64,000 nt of DNA from assembly GCF_030848805.1 (NCBI RefSeq), contig NC_092360.1, positions 21,059,701-21,123,700 of the forward strand, read 5' to 3'. The notes under the pieces are model-generated. The model was not told where the DNA came from. It searched no databases and saw only the letters and a program-made list of their open reading frames with translations. Source of the DNA: Temnothorax longispinosus (lineage: Eukaryota; Arthropoda; Insecta; Hymenoptera; Formicidae). How positions within the stretch are numbered: position 1 is the first letter of the stretch; every line of letters starts with the position of its first letter. Positions 1-12,011 of the stretch are shown piece by piece. The translations under genes were made by a program, and so were the position numbers.

Positions 1-1559
1 AAAAATATTGCTTTTTGTTACAATCTAGTTATACAGCATTCTAAACTGATAACAATATAAATTCTATTTTGTTGTATACAAGATATGTATATTTCATCTT
101 TTTTTTCTTCAACTTTATACGGTTGTGCGTATATTAACGTGAAATGGCAGCATCAGATGCTAAATGCGGCTAGTACCTTGTATTCCCCTCACCTGCATAA
201 ATTAACGCATAATACGCGATGCGAGTCATCGTTTTGTACTTGGAGCAGTTAGGCCCCTTCGGATGCAGTTTCCTTCCCGAATTTATCGCCCGTCCGAATC
301 GCGAACAAGTCCATATAACCCGTCCGTGATCTCGGTTCCCACCTAGCCCGCGTGCAAAACCTGCGCACTCGCCGCGCGCTGTTTTCATTCTTGTATAAAT
401 CTCATTGCAGGCAATATATATTTGCACACGGTATTCCTTTGGCCTTCTCGCTCATATCGACCATTGGAATTTATCTCGCTGACCAGACGCGAATAACCGA
501 GATGAATCGTTGCCGTGCTGCCTTTTAATTTCATCCTTTATCGTTTTTATTGAACGTGCGTGAGATACAAGGTATTCTTGAGTCATCCTTATTCTTTTCA
601 ATATTTCAGATGCTTGATCACAATAGAATGAAGGTAAGATATATTAATATTCGAATATCTGGATAAGTTTATATGTTTATATATGCGTATTTTCAATATT
701 AACTGTTTAACATTTAGAAAATATAACTTAATACTTTTATTAAATTGCACGTAATATTTCTATAATTTTAAAGAATAAAAGATATTAAGAAGCTCTAAAA
801 CCATTAGATGTACAAATATTTATAATCCAAGTGACTGATTATTGTGATAAATATTTTAATTAAAATTTTTTAAATCTCCGTATAAATATATTTTTTACGT
901 GTGTATGTATGTGTATGCAAATAAATAACAAACCGAAGTAAATTATAAAAGGATTAAACTATGGAATCGTATCTAATATTCCTTGATGTAATTTTACATT
1001 CCTTGCAGCTAAAACGATCCGAGAGACGAAAGAGTTTCAGAAACAGCCGCGAAACAATAGGCATAACTTCTAACACGGTTGACACGCCGGTTACCGCAAG
1101 CCGAAAGCAGCTAATACAGCAAGTTATCCACTTAGAAATCCGACGGAACATTGCGAGAGAAGAGTTTGAGGAGTCGGAGGGTGCAGGAGGCTGTTACCAA
1201 CTTTGGATAAACCGGACTAAGTTTCCTCTGGCTCGGTACTTACGAAACTGCCACGCGAAAACGTTCAAGTTTATTCTTCTCTCACGCACCGACAGAGAAA
1301 TACTGCAGGCATCGATTTGTATAACGATTAAGTTAATTAAGCGCTTTAATGTGTTGTTTATCAAATCTCCCTTGAAGGTAACATGTCTTTAGAAACCACT
1401 GATGGCAAAAATGTTTAACAAAATAAATATACCCGAGTGGAAATTGGTCTAGCCAATCTGCATTTTACAGCTAATAACTGTATCACGCAGGCTAGATATG
1501 TTACCTAGCCATTGACTAGCTTATTAGCTATAATTTATGAATATAATTCTTCGCTGTTT

Positions 1560-1624
1560 AGTACTTACTCGATGGTGCAACAGAATTATTTTCATTTTTA
1601 GATACTTCAGCATTCTTTTCGTGA
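1560..1624. repeat. Degenerate fragment of the 25.5-kb MITE family
   Basis: The segment reads ATGGTGCAACAGAATTATTT, then TTTTTAGATACTTCAGCA, then TTTTCGTGA. It matches one end of the element at 25509-25771 (ATGGTGCAACAAAATTATTT ... TTTTTAGATACTTCAGCA ... TTTCCGTGA) with an internal deletion of roughly 35 bp. It is a truncated, decayed copy of the same family. Confidence 0.6.
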
Positions 1625-2195
1625 TGAAGGATTACATATTGCTAATTGTACGTGATTTCTTAAGCTTTATCGTTTGTCACACAAAAAGAATATTTGATGT
1701 CGCAATGAAATATTTTATGTCAGGACTTTAAGCTGACAATTTGTGCCCTACAAAATGGTCCGTTGTGATATTTTATCGAGAAAATATTGGACCCAGTCAG
1801 GGATTTGAGATATTTCAGTGTGGTCCTGTTCTCTAAAGATAAGATTCTCGTTTTCCATCAAGGTCGCATATCCACGCAGTGACAAAGTGAACGTTTGCAA
1901 TTTTCAAAGAATTATGTCGAATTTTTGTGAAAGTTAGTTTGAAGAAGTTTAATGTTTCTATGCTTTTCTCTCTGCTTCTTTCATTCTCTTCTTTTTCTTT
2001 CAACACTACTTTCTTATGTTACCTACTCTTATAACGTGTGATTAAAAAATTATATATTTATGGATACCTCGTTTAAAAAAAACTATTTTAATTTTAATAA
2101 GAAAATTATTTTAATTTTAAAATCAGTTTCGAGATGTAGAGAAGATGTAAAAAGAGGTAGTTTTATAAATATAGTTAAACTTCCGCTTTGGAATG

Positions 2196-2273
2196 TCTAA
2201 AGAAGTAGAATAACATTATAAAATAATCTAAAGAAGTAGAATAACATTATAAAATAATGTTATTCTACTTCTT
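2196..2273. repeat. 31-bp tandem duplication followed by its inverted copy (hairpin)
   Basis: A 31-bp unit starting TCTAAAGAAGTAGAATAACA occurs twice head to tail (2196-2226 and 2227-2257). It is followed at 2258-2273 by TGTTATTCTACTTCTT, the reverse complement of its core. The second unit and the inverted piece form a near-perfect stem. It is probably a replication-slippage product or a small foldback. Confidence 0.75.
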
Positions 2274-2494
2274 ATTAAATTTTATCTGAATAGGTCGCGC
2301 GCCAAGAGAAAATCGAAGAGTGTCTTCGACATCTCGTCAGAACGGGACCTTCTTCCGAGCAAACACATTTCCGGCATGTTGTATAACGCAAAAGTAAAGG
2401 AAGGATGGCGCGGAGAGGAGGAATAGTGTATGCAGACGCGAGCCTATATCAAAAGTTCGCTTCCGTTGGGGACCGCGAAAAAGGAGACGATGAC

Positions 2495-2507
2495 ATGGCT
2501 GCGTCAG
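2495..2507 (+). other. Speculative tiny 5' coding exon with strong splice donor
   Basis: An ATG in good translation context (GACATGGCT) is followed after 13 nt by a consensus donor, TCAG|GTAAGTTG. A TATATCAAAAG motif lies about 50 bp upstream in a GC-richer stretch. This could be the first exon of a plus-strand transcript nested in the mannosidase intron, or pure chance. No downstream partner exon was recognised. Confidence 0.12.
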
Positions 2508-2771
2508 GTAAGTTGACTCAGGACGAAATTGGTTTCGATGCGTGTCGGCGAATGTCGAACTTTCATCATGATACCTTCACTTAGATAGACATCACTGTAC
2601 TTTCGCAGTTTTCATGAAAGGGAAAACTGCAGAAATTCTTCAAAGAAATATGCACGGAAAAAATATTCGTGCTTAACAAAAGTTTAAAACACAACTCGAA
2701 ATTTACGTCTTTATACTCTTATGTTAAAATTGTTTTTCACATTATATAAAATGTTAATAAGAATGATATGA

Positions 2772-2950
2772 TACACTGAGAAAAAAAATTTTCTGCATTT
2801 TAGTAAATATTATTTTGCATACAACTGTGACTACATTTACTAAAATGAATAAAATTTCCCTTTTTATTAGTATATGTGTACTCGCTGAGAAATCACAGTT
2901 GTATGCAAACTAATACTTACTAAAATGGAGAAAAATTTTTTCTCGGTGTA
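2772..2950. mobile_element. TA-flanked MITE, mariner-like, CACTGAGAAAA ends
   Basis: The element starts TA-CACTGAG and ends CTCGGTG-TA, so TA flanks each end as in Tc1/mariner target duplications. The inverted arms extend inward through TTTTAGTAAATATT and GCATACAACTGTGA on the left, matching TCACAGTTGTATGC and ACTTACTAAAATG on the right. It encodes nothing. The two arms differ at several positions, so it is not a fresh insertion. Confidence 0.75.
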
Positions 2951-3521
2951 CGATCATATGTCTATTATATGAAATTTTATGTTATTTTTAAAAAGATAAT
3001 AAATTAGTTTATCTTCATGAAAGGAAACAATTTCGTAATTTTCTGAGAGAAATAAATTTAGCACGAAAAAAAACTCATTGTCAGAATAATTAAATCCTCT
3101 CGTGATTAACATAACGTCAGTCAAATCCTATGAGGCAATTAAAATGAACACTTGACAGATAATTTATTAAAGGTAATATGCGCTAAGTCCGCCATATTAT
3201 GAGTTTTATAAAAATAAATATTTCTTTTAATATTAATCTATCGATATATCAAGATAAAATAGAATCAGTCCTTAACATTTTTAAAATGCCTGTAAATCAC
3301 AGTTTTCTTCGTTTTAATTATATTTCATTTTTATTCAAAGGAATGCTGTTCTATAAGATTTATTTTGACTGTTAAAAATATTGTTCTTGTATGCCGCTTT
3401 CAAAGGCACACAGTATAATTTGCTGAAGATTCGGTGGTTATCTCAGTGTAAGTATCTCGCTGATAAATGTCACTGAGAGATATGCGGATATGAAAGGCAT
3501 GCAAATAAAAGAGGTACTCAC

Positions 3522-3737
3522 GATATCGAAGTCCAGATTCTCGGCAATCCAGTCGCGTCCTTGTTTAAATTCATCGTGGAGACCCATGATGTAAAGGGTA
3601 TCGAGTCCATCGACGATAGTCGCGCCCATATTTGAGGCCCCGAAGATACTGGCACTGTGACCTCTCTTCGAGATTGGTCTTAATTCGTTTTTCCCCCATG
3701 CGTACCGCACGTAGTTGTCCCAGCCATGCTTCATCAT
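3522..3737 (-). CDS. alpha-Man-Ia: Golgi alpha-1,2-mannosidase (GH47), first catalytic-domain exon
   Basis: This 72-codon exon, phase 0 at both ends, begins MMKHGWDNYVRYAWGKNELR and continues through HSASIFG and GATIVDGLDTLYIMGL to RDWIAENLDFDI. These are hallmark blocks of glycoside hydrolase family 47 Golgi mannosidases: the first helices of the barrel and the conserved GATIVD-LDTLYIMG strand and helix. The acceptor is GGCGCAG|ATG and the donor is ATC|GTGAGTAC. The upstream partner is the stem exon at 11281-11725, giving KVKE-MMKH across the junction. The next expected exon (family motif around SVFETNIRF) was not found in positions 1-3521, so the rest of the catalytic domain, including the catalytic carboxylates, lies outside the window. 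The apparent ORF extending to 3830 and 3438 reads through intron and is not coding. The frame is clean and the residues look constrained, so the gene appears functional. Confidence 0.93.
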
Positions 3738-6163
3738 CTGCGCCAAAAAATCGCGAAGAATTAATGCAAACCTTTCACTTAAAAAAAAATCTACTAAACT
3801 ATTTCTACGATTTATATAAAATAATGTCAATTATCCACACAATTGCCGTGATATAATATTATAAATCATATGTTTTCTTTTTGAATCGTACTTTTTCTTC
3901 AGCACAAAAATTTAAGTTTTTTAGAGAATTTAGCATTAGAGCTACACGGCATTTCATATTAATAAGTAATATTGAAAATATAGATGTACCAAATGAAAAA
4001 ATCAATATCTCGAAATTTTAGAATCTTCCTTCCATAATTAACGCACAGCCAAAGCATCAAGGATATATCAAGTTTATAGGATTATATGAACGCTTCACAT
4101 GAGCCGTTCCGTGAATAACAAATATATTGCCCGGTCCGTTCGTTGACCGTTATTTCCGTTTCTCTTGATTTTTCGAGCCATTTGCCGAGCACCCGCGGTC
4201 ATGGTCGCTTCATCACGTTTTTATGACGGCATAATTTAGGGGCAATATAATATCGAAAAGACCTGACCAGTGGCATTACCAGAAGGGCCTCTTTCTCTCT
4301 CTTCCTCCGACTGCGGTGGTAATAAAAAAAAAAAAAAGCGGAAATTAGATAGCACGAAGAATCTCTCGCGAGATGACAGTAGAAGAGAAACGCGTGTCAT
4401 TTTACAATTATCTACGCCCTGAATCACATTTAAATGCGAATCCGATTTATTTTCTGCGACTTTTCACAACATATAATCATATTAAATGCATGGAAATAAC
4501 ATTACAGCTTTTAGGAAATATCATAATTTTAAGCTAATCTACTGAAATTGGGTGAACGACGAAATTCTCCATAGTCTCTGGACTATTGAAAGGGATGATA
4601 AGCTCGCGCGATAATCGCGCGAGGGTGGAAAAGCGTTGAGAGGCGAGCTGTCGCAGGAAGGATGCAAAATTCCGTGGCGCTCGAAAGGCGATGATGTCGC
4701 GTTATTACGTCGGGCTTAGAAAACGGGTTGGCGATGCAGAAAATTGCAGAGGACGATCGTATACGGGTTGGACGGCGGCATCACGCGTCGTTCAACGCCT
4801 TCCGCCATTATCCATGTAATCGTGGATAATTTGTTCCGTAGAAACCGCGGCGAATGCACGGCACATGTCGGATCTGTAGCCGGTAATCTGGTTAACATCC
4901 ATGTTAGGATTAAACCATTAGCCTCGGTGTCGGTCGACGGATCGAAAGGGAATGGTGAGGAGCGACACGGGAGAGGAGGGGAGAGAGACAGGAAGATGCA
5001 AGGCGGACAAGGAGAAGGCAAAACCTCGTGTCGGACGTGTGGCCCCGTTCAATTATTCTCTCTTTGTTACGTCACTTCCGTGGTAACCGGATTCTCTCTC
5101 CCCGGACTCATCCGGAAGACCGGAGCTCCTTTTTCTTTCTTCTTTTCGCTTTTGTAATCCAAGAGTAATCCATTAAAACCATTTAATGCGGTTAAGCAGT
5201 AAGCACCGGCACGGAAAAAGCGGTGCGTCGGTCGCGCGCGAAATACGCGCGCGAGAGATGTCTATTTTAATCAGCAGTAAAATTATGCAAGATTCATTTT
5301 TACTTATTTACATTTGGAAAACTGAAACGCGCTAAGGCATCGAACGTATTCGATAATTATTGGGAGAAAAATAAATAAAAAACGATTGTATCCCTCTCGT
5401 TTTTAATTCTTTTTTTTTTCTTCCGACGCGCCGTTTTGACAAAAATGCGGGAATTTATTACGAAACTCGTATGCGTACTTAGTCCTGTATCCTAAATTTA
5501 ATCCTCTAATTAATTCAAGCTTATAGATAAATTCATTATTTTACGCGCGTTACTCACGCGCAGACAAACCGCGGCAGGTCGGGGCATCGCACAGACGATA
5601 TGAATTCTGTATAGAACTCCCCGCGGGAGCTCTCTCGCGTTTTGAGAGAGAGAAAATATCCTTTCAAATTGCCTATGCTCCACGCATTTCCATTAATAAA
5701 CAAAATGCACGCTGGAAAGGAGGAAAAGCAGCGGCGCAGCGCTTCAGCGAAAAGGGAATGGAGGGCGGGGAGGAAGAGGTGGTGAGGGGAGAAGGGGAGG
5801 GGGCGGGGATTGCGGGGCGATACTCCGTCAGACGATTGAGTATGCATGGTATACACAAACAAAGCAAAAGCTTTGGATACTCCAGGGGAGATGCACACAA
5901 ATGCGCATCGGTGCACGGTCTGTGCGTGTGCGCGCGCGCGGGGGTGTATTGCCGATACCGGGCACGTATAAGTGTACTTAACCGTGGCGCTTTTATTTCC
6001 TCTCTTTATTTCCCGCGGTTTTCAATTTACGTTATTTATTGCCCTTCCACGACCGTCCCAGTCGTCCCGCCGCGTCGGCGTCCCACCGTGATTTTGTGAA
6101 AGCTGCACCAGTGCACCCCAAACCCTCTGCCTCCGTCAACATATACCCACACACACCCACTCT

Positions 6164-6194
6164 CGCGCGCGTATATATACGTGTATGCGCGTGT
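6164..6194. repeat. Alternating purine-pyrimidine tract
   Basis: About 31 bp alternate strictly between pyrimidine and purine (CGCGCGCG, then TATATATA, then CGTGTATGCGCGTGT). A similar TGTGCGTGTGCGCGCG run lies at 5921-5940. Such tracts can adopt Z-DNA. No function is implied by sequence alone. Confidence 0.8.
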
Positions 6195-7046
6195 CGGGCG
6201 CACACGCGTGTGCTTCCCAGAACCAACACCAGCAGGAATAACGCCCCCGTATATACGCGATATCCTTTTTTACCTGCGGTACGGTGAGCCTGCACGAGGG
6301 TCAACGTCATGAAGCCTTTTAAAAACGATTCGCGCACGTCATAAAAATCTAACCGCGCCCGTCGCGCACAGAGAGGCGAACGCATTTTACGCGTCGCACC
6401 TTTGAGGGAAAAGTCAATCGAGGAAGGAAACTTAATATGTAACAGAGAGAAAAGGTAAATAAACTAACAATAAGTCAAAAAAGAAATAAGAAAAAATGAA
6501 AAATTATACATAAAAAGAAATTATAAAGCAAGAGAGTATAGATTCATTTCGGTCTGAATTTTTTGTAGATTTTCAATCGTTTGTTCATCAGCGGGAGTTT
6601 ATCACACGAAAATAAGTAAACCTTGAGTAAAAACAGTTTAATATCTAATGACTTTTTCATTTGTCGATTTGTAAATTATGTTCACCGTGTAGTTTCAAGA
6701 CTCGAGTGTAAACGCATCATCTTCTGTATTTCTCATCATAGCAGAACGCGGTGCTCAATTATGATGCTCAATTGTTATTAGATCTCATTTAAATGCAATT
6801 ACTAAATAAGACTTATGACGTGTGTATCTCCACGATTAAATGTCATTACGTAAAGTTGCTTATGCGGAAGTTGCCGCGACCAGGCTGTCGAGAACGGAGG
6901 CTGAAAATTTATGTAACCAATCACTCTTCACGAATCGTACGGGTTTTTATCCAAACTAATAAATTTTTATACCGAATTCATTATCGTCAGAAACTTTCCT
7001 GACGTTCTAAGTTTCTCGTTACTTTATTATACGTTTGAAGTCCCAC

Positions 7047-7048
<2 letters not shown>

Positions 7049-7083
<35 letters not shown>
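7049..7083. repeat. (AT)n microsatellite
   Basis: Uninterrupted AT dinucleotides of about 35 bp, inside the mannosidase intron. Confidence 0.95.
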
Positions 7084-7086
<3 letters not shown>

Positions 7087-10000
7087 GCATCTCCCGCGCA
7101 AAGGCGCTACTGTAAAATTGAAAGCAAGCGCACAGTAGAAAGAAATATAAATGCATATTCATGCAACGTGTTGCATGCACCTCGAGTTGGGAGCGTGAGA
7201 GCAAGCATGACACCATGAGAACCACTACGTAAAGGACGTTGTAGGAAATTCTACTCATCTCGAGCGTCTCTTGGCACATATACAACTCAGCTCAATGCAG
7301 CGAGTTTGGTACAAACGGCCCGAGATATGTATATGTCCGCTTGCAAAGCGCTTGGTACAGCAGTAGGAAGTAGATATGAAGGTTGCGTGAGAGATAAAGA
7401 GAGAAAAAGAAAGAGATTGAGGGGCGGGAGGGCAGAGAGGAAGGGCGCCAAGATGAGATGACAGAAGAGACCCCGGAATCCTACATCCAAAGGGATTGTC
7501 TTTGCGACCCTTCAACGGGATTTAGAGTAATTATAGCTTTGTTTATTATTGTTAGGCGAGTTGTGCATTGTACAGGCGCTCTCAAACCAACGCGAATTAA
7601 TCTTTGCTAAGTGGAGCCGATGTGGCACTGGCATTCCCATTTCTCTTCCCTCCGCGCCATTCTGCGAGATCCGCGGATGAAAGGTAGCTACAGAAGAGCC
7701 AGCGCCTTCGCTCGCCTCCCCCCGGCCCTGCTTCGTGAACTCCATACTTCTATCATTATCCTATTCTGCCTCCCTTAACTAGCATCTTTCATTAAAGGAA
7801 GCCGTCACCATTGTGCCCAACTTGTACGACTCGATAGACAATGCGACTTTGTCGGACTCCCGCAGTTGCCATTCACGCCGCTTGCTCTTGGATCCTCCCC
7901 ACGAAATTTCCAGATCTCTAAGTGCTAATTCGCGAGGAAGAGGATATATTCTACAGACGCTATCGTAACGAAGCACCTGGAGCTTTGGAGCCAGCGAAAG
8001 AATGTCAGGCTAGTATTATTAATGGTTTGCGTTGAATAAATAACCACGCGATACGATGAAATTCAAAATCTGGTGTTTTTATCGTATATTCTTGTAAATT
8101 TATGAATTTGTAACGAGATTAAAAATATTCAAAGTCTCTTTTGTCCAAAAATAAAGGGAGGTATAATTTATAAAATAAGGTTAAAAAAAGATGCAATAAC
8201 ATTTTTACATAATAATCGTGGTAACAAACTTGATATATATTCTTTTCTTCTTATAAGCTTAAAATACTAAAATATTTTTGAAATCTTGACTCTTAATTTT
8301 TTTTTATTTACTTGTTCTATTATCGTTTCATAATTATTATTATTACAAAAAAGTTACTAAAACCTTTTGGTAGAATATATATAATATAAGAGTGATAATT
8401 TTTAAAGTTAATAGATTAAAGTTAATAGAAAAAAATAGAAGTAATAAATAAATGAATATAAATAATTAAAATTTAAAGATGTCTATATAGCTGCTTGTCC
8501 TATTTGATTTATCATAAAATCCTATAGATACTTAAATTCGCTTTTCTTAAACTATCCCGTGGTTGGCGAGAACGGCGATTATTTCAAGTTTAAGAGGGTG
8601 AAAATTTAATATCTGATATGCGCGATTAAACGAAGTGAAGAAACGCCTTGAACGTGCGGGCATGAAAAATGCGCGAGTGTTTTAATCAGCGTCGGCTCCA
8701 TGGCATGATAATGGGTGGTCACGCCTACTGCATTAGCTCGACTAAAAACAATTAGTCTGATGGCTACCCACGTTTCTCCGTTCGGAATTATTCAAGAACC
8801 GCAACGCCGCGCCGTGCCGCGCCGCGCCGCGACGACGTAGCGATTTCCCTCGTTTCATCTAAAATCACCGGTCGTGACGCCGTCAACGAGGTTGCGCAAT
8901 GAATTTAGTGCCATCGCGTTTCTTGATCATAAAGAATTAAAAGAAACACACAACGTCTACGATAAACCCAAAACGTAAAACCAATTGATTTAAATTAAAG
9001 AACACTGACGTGTTGACACTTATTATACATTAGTTAATTTTCTTATTATTTCAGTTTTTAGTTTTATCCTAATAAAAAATGATAAAATGTAGTTTAGTAG
9101 AAATTTAAAATTGTTTAAATGAAACTCGCGAACACGGAAAATATTTTTATAATAATGATCTAATTTTAAAATGCGAACACTTTGAATAATACGCCATATC
9201 ATTGTATTTTTCAGCGCTCTTCGTATTATGTAATTAAATAGAAACAAGTGTTAAATTAAAATATTTTCATTATAATATATTCTCACGTGAATATCTTTAT
9301 AATTCAAATTATATATTATTAATATATGTATCTATGTATTATGTCATTACATGAAAAGTCTTGTAATTACAAAAATCATTTCATATACCTATAATTATTG
9401 TCTTCTGTAAACTTCTTTACGTTATTAATTTTCATTCACGTGTTGTTTTTTAAAGCGCGAAAATCATAATTAAAAGCATACTGTAAGGTAAAATATGAAT
9501 GTTTAATTAAAATATATTTTATTTGGTAAATTATATCAATTCACTAGTAAATCACTTTATTTGGAATAATTGCCTTCGATATATAATCCACGATTAATTT
9601 GAAATCGAATCTTTTTCAAAATATAAGTAATTTCTTATTGTGTAGAAATATTTATAATTACCACAGCTACAAAAACTATTGGTCATATAATTGTACTATT
9701 CTTTTATTATTTTACCAATATTTTAACATTTTTCAACAAAATTATTAAATTTCATAAAATGTGCTCATTTATATCATTGATATTATATATTCACTTTTGT
9801 TCTGTGAAATCAAATATCACAATATTTATTTTATTAATTAGTTTTATTAATAATCACATTACACTATCTTTTTCCCAAGTAAAATACTGGTTTTAATTAA
9901 AAATAGGTTAACAAAAGAAAATATTTAATTTCTGTATTATATCCCCTCTAGTTTTACATTTTCCAAAATATTCCATGTAAAATATTAGTGTTAAAAGCAT

Positions 10001-11280
10001 TAGCGATAAAATACTAATATGACAAATATTAACAGTTCTCTCGTTCATTTTCAGATAAAAAGATGAAATGTCCATTTCATGACGCTGAATGCGATGGAAT
10101 TAATTAACCTGCCCATCGAAATACGATCAGACCTTCCCTTCGACGAGCACCTGCTCGTCATATGTTACTGCGAAGGACAAGAATCGATTAAACTCTAAAT
10201 TGAGATGGCTGCGTTGAATCAACTTAGTCATACTAGGTACGTCATGGAACATGACACATTTGTACGCCGGTCAATCCAGTTTGACACTTCACTGGACAGT
10301 GATCTGTCATTCATATTTTTTTCTTTTTTTTTGTCGACAACTATCGGTTGCTCGGGGATTAATTGATTGAGTTCCGTTTGTCCATTTCTGGCTCAGTATG
10401 TCGCAGTTGATTAATCTCGCTACCGAGGATTAAAATCTTGCGTGGAAAACACATGTTTTTTTTTGCATTATTAATGCACCTCCTCTATTTCATAAAATTG
10501 ACGAAGTTAATTTTCTCTCTTGCAAACATTACATTGTAATCTTATAAAGATACAATTTTGTAGGACTTTGAGGAGAACTTCAAGACTCTACTTCTTGATC
10601 AAATTAAATTTTTTTGTCAAAAATAATGCTAAGACATAATTACAATTCTGATTTAATCTAAATTATAATTGAATTTTAGAGCAATTTATTTGAATACTTC
10701 ATCAGTCTAACTGGATCTTATAAAGTTACATATTATTTTTAAAAATTTCGTTTTATCTGTCTTAGCCCTTCGTCCCGAATGGTTTTCCCTGATTCTTTTT
10801 CCAACCTATGACCCACTAATCCAAACGCGAATATTGATGTGGCAGGACAAACAAAGAGCCCATCGGTTTTCTTTTACGAATCTCTTTAATTTCCGCCTCT
10901 ATTTTCTGTGACGCCGCAGTGACGAACGACACGGCAGTGGTAAAAACTACCGTGAACAAAATGAGTTTTCGGAAAATGTAGGTCTGAATATGCGTTCAAA
11001 TCTCGGTTCAAATGCAGGAAATGGAAATTTCACCTTAAACCATACGTTTATCAAAGTAGACAAAACGTAAAAGGTTGAATCATATTTCAATTTTATAACG
11101 CATGAAAAAATATACATTGTATAAATAAGTATAACAATAATAAAAAAAAATATATTCAATACAAAACTAAGAATAATCTTATTGTGAAGCTTACCTCCTC
11201 GAGTCTAACCTTTTGCATGACATGTCGGCTTACTCCTTTTTAATTCAAGCATGCAAAACAAAAATCAGATGTGATCTTAC

Positions 11281-11725
11281 CTCCTTAACTTTTTCACGGC
11301 GCTGATTGGTCACATCGTCCAGAGGTGGATTAGGCGGTCTAATAACGTAAATGCCAGCAACGGACGCGGCTGGCGCTTCGACCACCGAAGGCTCAAATTG
11401 TTTATGTCTGATATCTAAACGTCGATCTTTATCTTTATTTTTATCTTTATCCTCGATTTCAGGCTCATCCTGCCCAGGGACCACGTTATCCTGCACCCAG
11501 GCCGGATTCAACTGTTCGTTACGTTCTTCCGGCGCGACGCCTCGATCGACGACACTCGCGAGATCGCGCCGTGTTATAAATGTTCCGGTTATGAGAAGGA
11601 TCAGGATCACGGACAGCAGTCCGCTGATCGCTAATCTTTGCATGAGCCTCATGTCGTCTAGACACTTGCCGCAGCTCGACCAGCCGCCTGGAGTCTCGGA
11701 CTGGATTGCGCTCGTATTGGCAGAG
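11281..11725 (-). CDS. alpha-Man-Ia: Golgi alpha-1,2-mannosidase (GH47), N-terminal exon: tail, signal-anchor and stem
   Basis: This exon encodes the membrane anchor of a type II Golgi enzyme that trims alpha-1,2-linked mannose from Man8-9 N-glycans. The reading frame has a short cytosolic segment, DDMRLMQRL, then a hydrophobic anchor of about 20 residues (LAISGLLSVILILLITGTF) ending at TRR. A luminal stem follows, rich in Glu and Asp and carrying a DKDKNKDKD run, then VIRPPNPPLDD and finally QRREKVKE. KREKVKE directly before MMKH is the family's stem/catalytic-domain junction. The donor is GAG|GTAAGATC (intron begins at 11280) and leaves phase 0, matching the exon at 3522-3737. The 5' boundary is uncertain. 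A TTCATAG acceptor fits a start at 11725, but the frame stays open to an ATG at 11757. In-frame ATGs at 11652 and 11643 could also start an isoform. No catalytic residues lie here. Identity rests on the stem junction and splice phase. Confidence 0.82.
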
Positions 11726-12007
11726 CTATGAAGAAAATGTGAAAGATTCGTTGTCAAATGTATGAATCTTTATGACAGAGCTTACTGTTGTAACGGCAAT
11801 CAACGATACGATTATAATAACACAATTTTGAGTACTTTTAATGCTTTTTGGACTCAAATTTTTGAATATAAAAAATCTGTTATTCCAAGAAAAATTCAAA
11901 GTTTAATTATTTAAAGAACGCAATTGATTTCTAAATCGATTCGTCTTTCATGTTCAAATTTTATCGCGCCATTGAGCAATTTAATGCTATCGATCACAAA
12001 AGTCAAT
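11726..12007. other. Upstream flank of the stem exon
   Basis: This is AT-rich sequence between the exon's likely acceptor and the foldback element. It includes the TTTTCTTCATAG pyrimidine-rich acceptor candidate on the minus strand. I see no additional exon. Confidence 0.5.
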
Positions 12008-12011
12008 TTAA

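Larger units (their letters stand above)
1..3521 (-). other. Downstream intron of alpha-Man-Ia (continues past window edge)
   Basis: After the donor at 3521 no further GH47 exon is visible down to position 1, so at least 3.5 kb of intron lies in the window. It contains a TA-flanked MITE (2772-2950), a MITE fragment (about 1560-1624), a small tandem duplication with hairpin (2196-2273) and a weak plus-strand promoter/exon-like segment near 2440-2507. The rest is AT-rich with no supported gene. Confidence 0.65.
3738..11280 (-). other. Intron of alpha-Man-Ia between stem and catalytic exons
   Basis: This 7,543-bp interval is bounded on the minus strand by GTAAGATC at 11280 and GGCGCAG at 3738. 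It holds no exon I can recognise. It includes a GC-rich, purine-rich block (about 4,600-6,400), a (TA)n microsatellite, a GC block of repeated CCGCG units near 8,805-8,835 and AT-rich sequence from about 8,950 to 10,900. Open frames inside it are short and unlike any family I know. Confidence 0.8.

Noticed and set aside
3438..3830. Full-length 130-codon ORF as a single exon
   Set aside because: Only 3522-3737 shows GH47 similarity. Both flanks follow consensus splice sites and are intronic.
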